Assembly: GCA_029948255.1 (NCBI GenBank)
Contig: JALIZF010001619.1
Span: forward strand, 186,001-250,000
Length of the DNA: 64,000 nt
DNA from: Telmatactis stephensoni
Lineage: Eukaryota; Cnidaria; Anthozoa; Actiniaria; Isophelliidae
Reading direction: 5' to 3'
The notes beneath the pieces were generated by a model, which saw nothing but the letters and a program-made list of their open reading frames with translations, made no database searches and was not told the DNA's origin. Numbering within the stretch: the first letter of the stretch is position 1; every line of letters begins with the position of its first letter. The position numbers were made by a program, and so were the translations under genes. Shown one piece after another: positions 9,301 to 18,267 of this stretch.

Positions 9301-12125
9301 CTGTAGCACCGTATGAAAAAGAGTAGATAACTTATTGACGTTTCGAGCCTAAGCCTTTCGTGGGAGTAAAAGGGGAAAAAGTGGATGAATATCATGTGCA
9401 CACACTCGATCCCCCTTTAATGAAAACCACTTAATTTCATGAACCAACAAGTCATGAGTTTTTCTTGTCATTTTAAGACTAAAAAGCTTGCTGACAAACA
9501 CGAAGCACATGCAGATGAAATCACAACCAAGTCTGTCAAAGCAGCAAAGGCATCAGAAGAAGTTGTCAAAGTTGTTGACGAAGCAGTCAAAGTACAAAAC
9601 CAAACGTCGGTGGATATCGAGGATTTGTATCGAAGACTTGGTGAAGCAGAGCAATTACAGGTTACAGCAAAGATGAATGCTACCGAGGCACATGAGCGGT
9701 CAAGTAACGCGTTACATGAAGCTAAAGAACTTTACAAGAATGGTACTAGTCCTTTACCAGACTTAAATATCACGGCCATTGAAGGTTAGTGTCAATATGA
9801 TTGGAGAATTTTATTCTGCTGGTTAACCTTGGATTTCTTAGCAATTTCTCCTCCTTTTCTGTTCAAAGAGCCTTTACCGCTCTGGCAGCTGCAAACGATT
9901 TAAACAATCACAAAACATTAATTCAACATCTTAAAACAATGTTGAAAGGAAGTTGAAACACATGTTGAAACCGTTTGCCTCGGGATTATAGTAAGAACTC
10001 AGTAAATGGTGCGCATGCACACGTTAGCCAAAGTTGAAAGAGAATTGCAAACGGATTCAACACGATTCAACATTCACGAGAATAAGAGAAAGGTTATAGC
10101 GATGTTGAAGCAAAGCTAAAACTCTTTTAAACCTCTTTCAGCTTCGATACAGCATGTTTTAACATTGTTGAAAGGGGTGGCAAAAGACGGATTGAATGTC
10201 GGCGCAGGGAAGGGAAGGGAAGGGATAAGGATGGGATGGAGACTAAGACTATTCATTCTTATTAACCTAAGTCTAATATTCTTCTTTTCTCCAAAAAGCC
10301 GAGGCAAATGAATCCAAAGCAGAAGCCCAAAGTTCTCTCATGAAATCCAGTAAAATTGTCGAGGACCTAAAGGGCCTGGTGTCGAGCTTTAATGACAAAG
10401 AAGATGACGTCCGCAAAAAGATGGCTGAATGGCCTGGCCTGCTAGATAAACTCAAGAAATTACTGGCAGATATCGATTATGCTAACTCTACGGCATGGGA
10501 GGCGTTTTTAGATGGAGAGAAAACACTGGAAAAAGCCAAGAAAATGAAGGAAACGCTTGAGGTACTAACCGTTACAGAGAACGATGATTGCCCGTCATTT
10601 TTCAAGTCGGTGCAAGAAAAAAGATTCAGTATTATCATTTCATACGTACAGCCATACACGTTACATTAATACTTACCACAGTTATACCGTGAGTTCATTT
10701 ATACATTGCACAATGCTATGACGTCATTCAACTCGACGCCATGTTGTGACGTCATTTTTCCTAAAAACATCTACAGCAGTGATACCTCTATAAACCTGTG
10801 AGTTCATTTATACATTGCACAATGCTATGACGTCATACAACTCGACGCCATTTTGTGACGTCATTTTCAATGGCTGCCATGTTGTGACGTCATCTTTCCT
10901 AAAAACATCTACAGCAGTGATACCTCTATAAACCGGACGTTGCCTGATGTCCGTTTAATAGAGGGTGTCCGCTAACTAGAGGTTCACAGTAAATATACGA
11001 AAAAATTTCATATTTCATATTTCTGTACTTTATCGAAACGCTAATATTGGGATTCCTGTGGCATAGACCTGAGATAGTGCCCGCTTAATAACGAGTCCGC
11101 TAACTAGTTGTCATTTTTACTTCACAGAAATTCAATTCGATTATTGAAAAATCAAGAAAAGATGCAGAAAAAGCCGAAGCTAATATACCTGAAATTGAAA
11201 GACTCATAAAGTCAGCCAACGACAAGTCCGACAACGCTACTGACGCTCTAGGGAACGCTCAGGAGATGGCATCAAAGGCAAAGGACAAGGCTAACAAAGC
11301 AAAGGATATCGCTGAAGATACACAGAAGGTGATCATCTGTATACATCTCTGTATGCACTCAGAAAATAATGCCGAAACCCTTTTCTTCTTGCTGCTTAGC
11401 CTACACTAGGCTCTCTAGTGGGGGAGAGGGGGGCTGTATGCACCCTAACAATAATCCCAGGACCTTCTAGACTAACGCTGTGACCAAATAAAGCTGTGAT
11501 ACTTGTTGCTTTGTTCGTTTCTTCGCTCATTTATTCCGCCACTATATATCGTTCGTTTTGTTCCTCGATGTGCGTGCGTGTGATCCTTCCTTAATACTTC
11601 CTTAATACTTGTATCATTGTTTGTAATCTGTAGAAAGCAGAAAAGATCAGACAAGAGGCAGAAAATCTCAAACTACCAAAGGACACAGTTAGTGAGCCGG
11701 CCAAGAAAGCTGCTGCCAAAGTTATCGATCTTAAAGACAAAGCTCAAAAGGACAAAACAGCCATAAAGAGTGCCAAGGGTAAAGCCATGAATGCTACAGA
11801 AGCAGCCAAAAGAGCACGAAAGAAGATCGACGAAGTCCTCAAAAAACTGCTTGAACTATTGAAAGAAATTGACAGTTTGGACTCAGTCAATACGACCAAG
11901 CTAACGGAACTGGAAGGAAAACTTCAAAAGGAACTGGACAACGTACGTGAGATAAATGCTGGTCTCAAGGGCTTAGAAGAAACCCAAATCATTATACGAG
12001 AACGAATCAGGGAATATACCATTGATATTGGCCGACTCAGGAGCGAAATGAAGAAGTTGAGCGACACAGAGGCTGCTATCCCCAAACTGTGCAAGAAGAG
12101 AGTCTCTTCTATAGAACAAGGTTGA
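108..12125 (+). CDS. LAMC1: Laminin gamma-1-like chain, 3' part of a multi-exon gene
   Basis: Encodes a laminin gamma subunit, which joins alpha and beta chains through a C-terminal coiled coil to form the basement-membrane heterotrimer. Twelve exons are visible: 108-382, 807-985, 4289-4689, 5259-5513, 5659-5894, 6510-6825, 7897-8034, 8426-8907, 9478-9784, 10299-10561, 11128-11328 and 11634-12125. All have AG/GT borders with matching phases, except one extra base in the sixth. Domain order is LE repeat, laminin IV type A (L4) domain, a run of LE repeats, then about 600 residues of charged coiled coil. This is the order of vertebrate gamma-1. About 1,180 codons are present against about 1,600 in human gamma-1, so the LN domain and first LE repeats lie upstream of the window. 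The gamma rather than beta or alpha assignment rests on the L4 position, the end motif IPKLC and the C-terminal S-I-E-Q-G. Confidence 0.95.
383..806 (+). other. Laminin intron with simple repeats
   Basis: This intron holds a (GTT)n run near 520-541 and a (CA)n run near 563-588. I see no coding signal; short frames here come from the simple repeats. Confidence 0.7.
807..985 (+). CDS. LAMC1: Laminin gamma exon: L4 domain, middle
   Basis: Acceptor CATCAG at 801-806 and donor GTGAGT at 986. It encodes 59 codons plus a completed split codon in the laminin IV type A domain: YAVHSPSGFISM, then a beta-strand-like FYGNMRSSYAQRFGFKFRV. The last motif corresponds to the region where vertebrate gamma-1 reads S-F-x-F-R-V. 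It ends in phase 0 and joins the exon at 4289. Confidence 0.9.
1618..1802. mobile_element. Palindromic MITE nested in the left arm of the foldback element
   Basis: Arms 1618-1679 and 1736-1802 are near-perfect complements (termini GTAAAACTGTGAAG and CTTCACAGTTTTAC). The corresponding place in the right arm (about 3585-3600) reads straight through without it. It is therefore a later insertion of a hairpin element of about 180 bp. Confidence 0.75.
2390..2760 (-). repeat. Dispersed repeat with tRNA-like B-box motif
   Basis: Part of this stretch (2519-2625) recurs in inverted orientation at 3880-3965. The shared core reads GAAATCTNCATCCG on the minus strand. Next to it the minus strand carries GTAGGTTCGAGCCCTG, which resembles a pol III B box. 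Probably a decayed SINE-like family; the limits are approximate. Confidence 0.45.
3845..4075 (+). repeat. Second copy of the B-box-bearing dispersed repeat, with pyrimidine tail
   Basis: This is the inverted partner of 2519-2625. Here the B-box-like AGGGTTCGAGTCTCGCC lies at 3985-4001 on the plus strand. A long T/C-rich tract (TTTCTTTTCTTTC) follows to about 4075. A B-box element with a pyrimidine-rich tail fits a SINE, but the A box is not clear. Confidence 0.45.
4289..4689 (+). CDS. LAMC1: Laminin gamma exon: end of L4 domain and next LE half
   Basis: Acceptor ATTTTAG and donor GTAAGT at 4690. It encodes the second half of the L4 domain (YIYRLHEHPSFGWEPKLT, then LDEVFFESALY). It then returns to LE sequence with WVEQCTCPKEYRGNNCEHC. 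The match to the gamma-1 stretch in which a W-V-E-x-C-T-C-P motif reopens the LE rod is clear. It ends mid-codon in phase 2. Confidence 0.94.
4712..5035. mobile_element. Dispersed hairpin element, copy 1
   Basis: This intronic block has inverted ends: CTCTGTACTGTGATATCAAC near 4846 against a degenerate GTTAATATCACTGTACTGAG near 4968, and GATGCAGAGTACTCGAAAAGCA against TGCTTTTCTTGTGCTCTAC. A close relative lies at about 60505-60770. A short frame across it is unlikely to be a gene. Confidence 0.65.
5259..5513 (+). CDS. LAMC1: Laminin gamma exon: LE repeats
   Basis: Acceptor CTTTACAG and donor GTAGGT at 5514. It encodes laminin-type EGF repeats with regular Cys spacing (CVPCQCYGH, CDPVTGKCLC, CDKCIDGYYG, CKRCPCKFG, CTDCPPGHMGNLC). 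It corresponds to the LE repeats just after L4 in gamma-1. The exon ends mid-codon in phase 2 and joins 5659 in frame. Confidence 0.94.
5659..5894 (+). CDS. LAMC1: Laminin gamma exon: LE repeats, nidogen-site region
   Basis: Acceptor TTTTTAAG and donor GTGAGT at 5895. It encodes LE sequence containing CNCSGNIDTNAIGSCD, followed by CLKCIHNT. In mammalian gamma-1 the corresponding LE repeat carries the nidogen-binding loop with the motif N-I-D-P-N-A-V. Here the loop reads N-I-D-T-N-A-I, so Asp, Asn and Ala are kept and Pro is replaced by Thr. That correspondence is from family knowledge; binding is not shown. Confidence 0.93.
6398..6505 (+). repeat. Short tandem duplication before a laminin splice acceptor
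   Basis: About 60 bp is duplicated: AAGTGTCTTGTTAATGCTAA near 6400 and AAGTGTCTTGTTAATCCTAA near 6460, both followed by ATTGAATT and a pyrimidine stretch. The second unit supplies the tract of the acceptor at 6508-6509. Confidence 0.55.
6510..6825 (+). CDS. LAMC1: Laminin gamma exon: LE repeats, with a one-base frame break
   Basis: Acceptor CTCTGCAG and donor GTGAGT at 6826. The reading starts ACECYAQGTKSP... CDSCYP in one frame and continues GSGRGCEQCNCDVIG, CDVRTGQCHC, CDKCEMDHYAF in another. The exon is 316 bases; the flanking phases require 315. The extra base is best placed in the CCC at 6641-6643. Reading CC there gives an unbroken LE repeat of gamma-1 type. The gene is otherwise intact, so an assembly error or a rare allele is more likely than a dead gene. 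Confidence 0.9.
6852..7360 (+). repeat. 25-bp minisatellite, about 20 units
   Basis: The unit ATGTGGAGCTACAGTAGACC plus CCGTT (25 bp) is repeated head to tail with few changes; most units differ only at TGTGGAG/TGTCGAG/TGTCGAA. It starts 26 bp after the laminin exon donor and lies wholly in the intron. The uniformity of units indicates recent expansion. Confidence 0.95.
7361..7896 (+). other. Laminin intron, remaining part
   Basis: I see no coding or RNA signal here beyond the acceptor TCTTGCAG at 7889-7896. Confidence 0.6.
7897..8034 (+). CDS. LAMC1: Laminin gamma exon: last complete LE repeat
   Basis: Acceptor CTTGCAG and donor GTAAGT at 8035. It encodes one LE repeat (ACNCNPQGSLNVTC, CECRPGVLGIKCDSC, ENYHNLTAGC). 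The motif N-P-Q-G-S-L parallels H-P-E-G-S-L in the last LE repeats of mammalian gamma-1. Both ends are phase 1. Confidence 0.94.
8426..8907 (+). CDS. LAMC1: Laminin gamma exon: end of LE rod and start of coiled coil
   Basis: Acceptor TTCTAG and donor GTAAGA at 8908. It starts with S-C-P-P-C-Y, the counterpart of the gamma-1 Cys pair that links the three chains at the top of the coiled coil. It runs into heptad-like charged sequence (RRKLKDL, RLKELTAQINKLLEQAEKAN). N-glycosylation sites include N-S-T and N-T-T. Confidence 0.94.
9478..9784 (+). CDS. LAMC1: Laminin gamma exon: coiled coil
   Basis: Acceptor TTTTAAG and donor GTTAGT at 9785. The correct first residues are TKKLADKHEAHADEIT; an upstream ATG-started frame runs through the acceptor and is not real. 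The sequence is Ala/Lys/Glu rich and aligns by eye with the gamma-1 segment K-L-A-E-R-H-K-Q-E-A-D. Confidence 0.92.
9785..10298 (+). other. Laminin intron with GTTGAA-rich repeat
   Basis: Between about 9895 and 10190 the motifs GTTGAA and TTCAAC recur many times in both orientations. AAACGATTT/CAAACGGATT near the ends suggests a degraded inverted-repeat element. A GGGAA run lies at 10206-10225. Confidence 0.5.
10299..10561 (+). CDS. LAMC1: Laminin gamma exon: coiled coil
   Basis: Acceptor AAAAAG and donor GTACTA at 10562. It encodes AEANESKAEAQSSLMKSSKI and on to KMKETLE, a heptad-type coiled coil. The donor is weaker than the others. It is chosen because it keeps phase 0 with the next exon and because the sequence after it (VLTVTENDDC...) stops looking like coiled coil. 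Confidence 0.88.
10680..10930 (+). repeat. Intronic tandem duplication of about 115 bp
   Basis: GTGAGTTCATTTATACATTG is found near 10688 and again near 10798. Both are followed by CACAATGCTATGACGTCAT and by the CTCGACGCCAT..GTGACGTCAT motif. TGACGTCA palindromes recur in it. No gene is seen. Confidence 0.75.
11128..11328 (+). CDS. LAMC1: Laminin gamma exon: coiled coil
   Basis: Acceptor TTCACAG and donor GTGATC at 11329. Exactly 67 codons, phase 0 at both ends, starting KFNSIIEKSRKDAEKAEANI and ending KAKDIAEDTQK. It is coiled-coil sequence and begins with no ATG, so it is easily missed. Confidence 0.9.
11634..12125 (+). CDS. LAMC1: Laminin gamma last exon with C-terminal Glu
   Basis: Acceptor TCTGTAG, 164 codons including the TGA at 12123-12125. 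It starts KAEKIRQEAENLKLPKD. The closing part (LKEIDSLDSVNTTKLTELEG) parallels the gamma-1 motif L-D-T-V-D-L-N-K-L-N-E-I-E-G. The tail reads IPKLCKKRVSSIEQG. The Cys matches the residue that pairs with the beta chain. The Glu is third from the end, the position of the Glu that integrins need in mammalian gamma-1. Confidence 0.95.
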   Translation, partial: KAEKIRQEAENLKLPKDTVSEPAKKAAAKVIDLKDKAQKDKTAIKSAKGKAMNATEAAKRARKKIDEVLKKLLELLKEIDSLDSVNTTKLTELEGKLQKELDNVREINAGLKGLEETQIIIRERIREYTIDIGRLRSEMKKLSDTEAAIPKLCKKRVSSIEQG

Positions 12126-12450
12126 TGTTACTATGGCAACCTAATGTTGAATTGTGATGCCATTGATGTCACTATGACTACATATTGTTACCATAGCAAC
12201 TTATTGTTATATTGTTGTCATTGACGTCACTATGGCAAGATATTGTTAAATAATTATGACGTTGACGTCACTATGACAATGCATTGTGAAGTGGTGTCAT
12301 TGATGTTAACACATTGCTGAAAATGTCACTGTTACTATGGCAGTGAACGACGACATTGATGTTACTATGACAACGCATTGTCAAAAATTACTGTTACTAT
12401 GAGAACGCACTGTTGAAAATAACACTGATGTTGCTATGACAACTTAAAGT
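12126..12450 (+). repeat. Degenerate tandem repeats in the laminin 3' flank or UTR
   Basis: Units of about 50-60 bp share the core GTTACTATGGCAAC or GTCACTATGACAA, followed by a CATTGTTGAAAAT-like stretch and a TTGATGT or TTGACGT spacer. At least seven units can be recognised. They begin right after the stop codon, so they are probably transcribed as 3' UTR. Confidence 0.75.
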
Positions 12451-12728
12451 GCCATAAACAACTAAATAGCAATGTCTTATGCTTGTTTAAAAGTGCCTTT
12501 GATGGACATTTTTGCAAGTAAAATTTCCAAATATTAATTGTGGAAGATGAAAGTGTTTGTCTGCTGAGATGTTCAGAAAAGTTAGGATTATCATGAGTGC
12601 CCACTGTATTGCTATTGTAGTTGCTTCGTTGCATTCAGAAATTATAGTTATTAGTTAATAATAGTTAATAGCTAAGCATAGTTATAGATAATACATTTTT
12701 GAATTCTAACACTAATATAATATAATAT

Positions 12729-13085
12729 GGGGGCTGCTATAAGAAAGAAAAAGAAGTTAAACAGAAAAGAAATGGGTTCGTGTTCGAGGAAGGACAAGTG
12801 TGCTGAAGATAGCTTTATTTTATTGGTGTTCTTTAAAACGTCACTACAATGAAATACATTGATCCAGTTGGTAAATAACAAACAAAATAGAATATTGATT
12901 TAGCAAAATGTTTTATAAGGTTTTGTTATTCACAAACTGGGTCGACGAATTTTATTGTAGTGACGTTTAATTAAAGAACACCAATAAAATAAAGCTGCAA
13001 TATTCAGCACATTCTTTCTTCCTCGAACACGAACCAATTTCTTTTCTCTTTGATTTCTTTTCTTTTCTTGTAATAAGCCCCCACC
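12729..13085. mobile_element. Inverted-repeat MITE of about 355 bp
   Basis: Left arm 12729-12850 and right arm 12955-13085 are complementary, with landmarks GGTTCGTGTTCGAGGA and TTTATTTTATTGGTGTTC on the left and their complements on the right. The ends are GGGGGCT and AGCCCCC. No transposase. The AATAAA strings inside may be used as laminin poly(A) signals, but that is only a possibility. Confidence 0.8.
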
Positions 13086-13171
13086 ATCCTGGACAATCCA
13101 ATGGCCTTGCTATGGAAGTTCGTGATAGCGGGTTCGTATTGAAATGTTTTGGTTCATTGGAGACGTCTAAA

Positions 13172-13359
13172 TAGTCCACTTTCGATATATGGTTGAGTTA
13201 CCGCACACAAAGGAATCAATACGAGGTTCCGGGGAATAATGCTTAGTAGTGCGTAACAAAACAATTGTTGAGTCGCGCACCACTAAGCATTATTCCCCAG
13301 AGCCTCGAACTGATTCTTTTGTGTGTGGCATCTCAACCATATATCGAAAGTGGTCTATT
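13172..13359. mobile_element. Palindromic MITE flanked by TA
   Basis: Arms of about 80 bp are nearly complementary: CCACTTTCGATATATGGTTG at the left and CAACCATATATCGAAAGTGG at the right, with ATAATGCTTAGTAGTG inside. The flanks read AAATA|GTCCAC and GTGGTC|TATTA, consistent with the TA target duplication of Tc1/mariner-type elements. Confidence 0.85.
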
Positions 13360-13555
13360 AGGTCTCCTTATTACACAACCTTACTAGGGCTATATTATTT
13401 CACTAATTACTGATTTGAATGAATCTTAGTGTATTCATTATATAAATATTTGTAACTTGATTTGTGTTGATTTGTAGATTGTAGTAGATCAGTTGTTGTA
13501 AGAAATAGATTATAATAACCTAATAAATGCTCAAGGGGTTACTCCTGGCTATTGT

Positions 13556-14005
13556 CGTTGTGCACATGCAGGCAACTTATCTCGCAACGTTGCGCGCAAC
13601 AAGATTTAGGTGTGTCACACATGGCCCCTTTTAGTGCAACAAGATTGTGGGAGTGTCACACGTGTCAACCCCGTGCAACGTACACAAGATTTAGGTGTCA
13701 CATACGGCCCCTTTTAGTGCAACAAGATTGTGGGAGTGTCCCACGTGTCAACCCCGTGCAACGTTGTACACAAGATTTAGGTGTGTCACACACGGCCCCT
13801 TTTAGCGCAACAGATCTTGTGGGAGTGTCCCACGTGTCAACCCCGTGCAACGTTGCACACGATGATTTAGGTGTGTCATACATGGCCCCTTTTAGCGCAA
13901 CAAGATTGTGGGAGTGTCACGTGGCAACTTGCAACGATGCGCGTAACACGATTTTGGTTGTGTCGGGTGGTCAACGCAACAAGATTTTGGGAGTGTCACA
14001 TGTTG
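13556..14005 (+). repeat. Alternating 40-bp tandem repeat array
   Basis: Two related half-units alternate. One contains AGATTTAGGTGTGTCACA then GGCCCCTTTTAG. The other contains AAGATTGTGGGAGTGTC then GTGTCAACCCCGTG. Both start with CAACA or CAACG. About five dimers of 80-90 bp are present and decay to the right. The 160-codon frame over it follows from repeat periodicity and is not called a gene. Confidence 0.85.
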
Positions 14006-14755
14006 CAATTTTTCCACGGAAACAAAACGTTTAGACAATTCGGAAAAGTAACGTTGGGACGTCATCTTAGGTCGAAACATTTCAATTTGCATTTGCCCTC
14101 AGACCATGCTCCCCGAGTATTTAACCATATCGTGGAAAATTTTGCTGGGTCAAAATTCTGCTGAAGAATTATAAGTTTGCCCCGAGACTAAATCGCCCTT
14201 AAGGTGTGTCACTCTTTGCCTCTTTTAGTTCCCACATTGACGTCACGTGTGCCAGTTTTTCTTGCAACATCAAATTGCCTTGAGCTCGGGACAAAGAGTG
14301 ACACACCTAAACAATTCAGTAAAAGATCGGAGATGTGAATTCACTCTACAGAACCTCAATTCCTTCCCCACCTCCGTGAGGTCCAGCAGTAGATCTCTTA
14401 AGGCTGGAGATGAGCTTACTAAAGTTAACAACAAGGACAACACTCTTCAGAGAACAAAACATGTATTTTGTACAAACCTTGTACAACATACGAGACACCA
14501 AAGAAATGAACAACTCTGATAAATATCTCTAACGTCCCTTAATGAGACTAATATACTGTCTCATGATCTATGTACAGTGTCCCAGTTTACTGGGTATTGT
14601 ATGGGTGTGGTCAGTACCTGTACTCCTGTTGCACAAGAATCTACTTACATGGAATATACACTTAAATTTGATGGTATGTAATTCATATTATACATCATTC
14701 ATTCGTAAGTTATTGGTTGGAAACCAACGTTCATAATATCAAGGAGACTAGAGTA
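14006..14755 (+). other. Intergenic stretch, no gene seen
   Basis: A small inverted repeat is visible: AAGGTGTGTCACTCTTTG at 14200-14217 and CAAAGAGTGACACACCT near 14291. No exon with convincing splice borders or protein similarity was found. Confidence 0.5.
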
Positions 14756-15120
14756 GTGTATGACTGTGAAAATAACACCACATAGTCACGGCACGGTTAC
14801 AGCACAAATTTTGAATGTTTTTATAGACAAAACGGCACCGACATAGCAGCAAGTGATAACATCTGCGCATGTCTCCAGCTTCTATTGTCTTGGACAAATG
14901 GATAATTTTGACTTGAAGGATAATTTCTAGCTGTTCGTACTTCTGCACTCGACTGTAATGCTCCGAAAAACTTTGGGGAGACAATATACGACTCTCTTTA
15001 TGAGAGAAGTAGCCCTTATCCAGGTTAAAGCCGTAATTGAGGCCACTTCCGTTCAGCGGTTCGCGCATATTCGTCATGTTATCACTTGCTGTTCACTGAC
15101 ATAGTCACAGTAAAGACAGA
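14756..15120. repeat. TATGACTGTGA-family element, long copy
   Basis: It begins TGTATGACTGTGAAAATAAC and continues with ATAGTCACGGCACGGTTACA. This resembles the complete element at 44871-45002, including the piece GAATGTTTTTATAGACAAAA against GAATGTTTTGATAGGAAACA. The right end is diffuse (TTTCACACATGAAAAC near 15125). Confidence 0.5.
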
Positions 15121-15322
15121 CCATTTCACACATGAAAACTTCTAAATAAACAACTTGGACAGACCTGTAAGAGTGACAGGGTCACAAATACTGACCACAC
15201 CCACAAATTCAGTGTGCGATGATTATTATATAATCTACCAGTCCATATTGATGAGTAGTGCCCACTTATGTTCTAGTGCGCAGTGATAAGTACAAACCCT
15301 CTAATAGCTCATGGAGCAGATA

Positions 15323-15424
15323 TTGTATGACTGTGAGCAAAGACACAGTTATGGCAAGAATTATAGGTATCATGTTGCTGACATGGTCACGGCATGGCAA
15401 TGTCTGTTTCACACTCATACAAGA
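15323..15424. mobile_element. Short MITE, TATGACTGTGA family
   Basis: Ends TTGTATGACTGTGA and TTCACACTCATACAA are complementary, with CATGGTCACGGCATGGCAA inside. Same family as 15597-15712 and 44871-45002. Small frames across it are not genes. Confidence 0.65.
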
Positions 15425-15596
15425 GCTGCTCTATTTGCAATATTACCCTCTGAAGACTATGAACAAAGATTTAAGATTGATGCCTCCATGAAAGCTTCTT
15501 CACATTACTTGTACATTGGGCTATATAGCTTGAAAACTTTGTTCAGAGTCAATGGAGAGAAGAGCACCATTGTTGCCAGGAAACCACTAGAGCACT

Positions 15597-15712
15597 TTTT
15601 GTATGACTGTGACAATGGAACAGTCATGGTACGACATGATTACAGCAGCAATTTCAAATGTGACAAAACGACAATGACATGGCCACGGTATGGTGCAGTC
15701 ACATTCATAAGA
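15597..15712. mobile_element. Short MITE, TATGACTGTGA family
   Basis: Left end TTTGTATGACTGTGACAATG, right end CAGTCACATTCATAAGAAAA, with CATGGCCACGGTATGG inside. It lies 172 bp beyond the previous copy. Confidence 0.6.
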
Positions 15713-18126
15713 AAAGTTCTCTATGGCTCCATTGAAGACTAAAATAATAAAGTAGACATCATAAGAAGGCAAGACAAACCCTTTCCTTATATGATGACTG
15801 CCTTAGATTGTGTGATATATAGTGACCAATATAACTATATACTGTATTTGACCAACCAACCCAAGGTTATATATAGGACTAACAACACCCAAGCATAGAT
15901 ATGGCCTCCCAAGACTAACTTGTACATCTTATTAGACCAACCATATCAAAATAGCGTAGTTATTGAAATAAAGACCTTCAGATTGTTGGTTAATAAGGGT
16001 TTTATATGCATCCTTTAAGCCTAGTTTACATCAACAACCTCTTTATGTCACAGCACTGCTAATTCTAGGCACACGGGACCATCATTTCTGTCATGGTTCA
16101 GTAATTATCCTGTGACAGAAAATCTGTTGTCATAATAGGGTGTCGTACCCAAGATAATCAGTTCGTGTGCCAAGACACAGGGGTGCTGTGCACTTAAAAA
16201 GGTCGTTGTGTAAATTGGGCTTCAGAGAGCCAGGGATGGACTCTGATTCTGAAATCTTGCTAGTGAACTACCCCAGTGAACCATGTTTGAGAAGGTTTCT
16301 CTCTCAAAGTTGAAATAACAGTGTGTTTTTGTTTGTGCCTACCTAATAAAGAGTGAGAATTCATGAGTTACACTTTGAGAACCCAAACAGACTTGGTCCC
16401 AAGGGAAAACAATGATGCAGAAGGGGTAGCTGTTAGCAAGATCTGAGTAACAAAATCTAATCCTGCCTTCCTGAAGATGCATCTTTTGTAGAGATGAACA
16501 ACCCAATAAAAATACAGTAGTATAATGATTATGCAAGATACAAAAAATACTGGTCATCATTCTCAATAGAAGCCAGAAACAGGCAGTAACTGCCTGCCAA
16601 AGGATAAAGGTAGCTACCCATTCTGGCTAAGAAATTTGAATTCAGCCCCCTATGGTCACTTTTCCTATTGAAATTTCTAAGGAGAACTGTATTGTCAGGG
16701 TAGTCGAAGGTTATAAGGGCCCACTAAAAACTAACTAAATTATCACACATACATATTTGTGCTTTGAACTTTCAACAGTCTTCAAAATGTTAAAAAAGTT
16801 CAAATAAAATTCATTTCTCTGAACCCCTCTTCTAGTTCAATGTTACTAACTCTAAACCATCTTTATAAAAATAACATTCCCAGGATTAAGAAAATAAATC
16901 CAGTTTGTAAAGGATATAACTGAACCATGGTTAATATGAGTAACGGTAACTATTTCATAACCAGATTTAACAAATACAACTTGTTTGAAAAAGGACTAGC
17001 AACAAATTAACGTTTTTTTAAAGAGTTAAATATGGATTAGTGCTAACCATTTTGAAAACAACTGGGACCTGGTGTCGCAAGCTTGACAGCACAAAAAGTC
17101 CAATTTTTCATCAAATTCTTGGTTCTTGTTAAAGATCATTTAAATTACAAAGGGAAACCAAGGATTTGATCAGAAACTCCCAGTAGTCTTTTTCTCTATT
17201 TTCCCTTTGAAACCAAAACTTTAATCATACATTTCTTGTCGATTCTTACTTGAAAAGGGTCAAATGGTTATATGAGACCTGAGACAAGGCATTTTTTGTG
17301 AGCCTGTGGCCGTTGTGGACTGACTGCCTTTGTTTTGAAAATGGGGAGACTCTGGGATGGCTTTTTGCAAAAAACTAAGACTTTGAGACTCTGACCTTTT
17401 TGCAGGGAATCCATTCAACACCTCCAACTTGGGATTGTAATCAGACATAAATAACTTGCAAGCTAGCCAAGTCAGAAAAGAAAAATCAAGTGATACCTGA
17501 TCAAAATCTAAGCTCTCCTTCAAGTTTTTTAAGTTGAAACAGAGAATTCGGATCTTGATCAACTATGAAATGCCACTTCAAGATCCTATAAATTTTATAC
17601 CCATATATTATACTAAGTTCTGTATTTGTGAAATCTGGCTGTTGTAGATAGGAGATTTTGTGCATTATAATTTATTATATCATTCATTGCTTTTTCATTT
17701 CTATCATTTCTTCTCAAGAAATATTGTGCTTCCCCAAACATCTCAGTATATCATCATTATTCTACATATTATTATTATTATTTTAAGATTAATCTCATGC
17801 ATTTCACTCTATCATTAATCTTCGTGTTATTATCATTATTAATCCCCTGAAAGCATGCAAAACAATTATAGAAAAACCCCTAAACAAAATGGTATCAAAA
17901 GTATAAACCAAGCAACATGGCTAGGCTGGAAATAGATAGTTTTTTGAATTAGAAATGACGGGCATTACTTTGTATATATTCACCCCATGTATAAAACATT
18001 GCAAGCTTTCTTCCTTTGAATTAACATTATCCTAGATAAAACGGAAATATTTGAATGATATAATTATAATTCATTTATTCATTTATAACTAATAATAATT
18101 ATTAACCCCACTGATACATAACTGAA
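15713..18126. other. Intergenic and NPDC1 3' flank
   Basis: AT-rich DNA without recognisable exons on either strand. The NPDC1 3' UTR should begin just left of 18127. A minus-strand AATAAA (plus-strand TTTATT at 18074-18079) lies about 50 bases after the stop codon and could be its poly(A) signal. Confidence 0.55.
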
Positions 18127-18267
18127 TTATTCTGTAGGCTTTGTTGTACTGCTATGACGTGAGGTTGGAGGTGAACTGTGCCCACTGCGGCTACCATTAG
18201 CATCTTGGTCACTTCCGACGGCTTCCTGGTCACTAAATAAAGGGTTGACTACTGTCATGTCACCCGT
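18127..18267 (-). CDS. NPDC1: NPDC1 last exon: C-terminal tail
   Basis: Minus-strand acceptor TAG at 18268-18270, 46 codons plus stop TAA at 18127-18129. It encodes TGDMTVVNPLFSDQEA, the most conserved NPDC1 tail motif (human T-G-E-M-E-V-R-N-P-L-F), then a Ser/Gly/His-rich end finishing TTKPTE. It joins the previous exon at a codon boundary. Confidence 0.92.
   Translation of the reverse strand, partial: TGDMTVVNPLFSDQEAVGSDQDANGSRSGHSSPPTSRHSSTTKPTE

Noticed and set aside
13552..14034. 160-codon Cys-rich protein
   Set aside because: It runs over the alternating repeat array; the Cys periodicity follows the repeat unit, and there is no splice or domain support.
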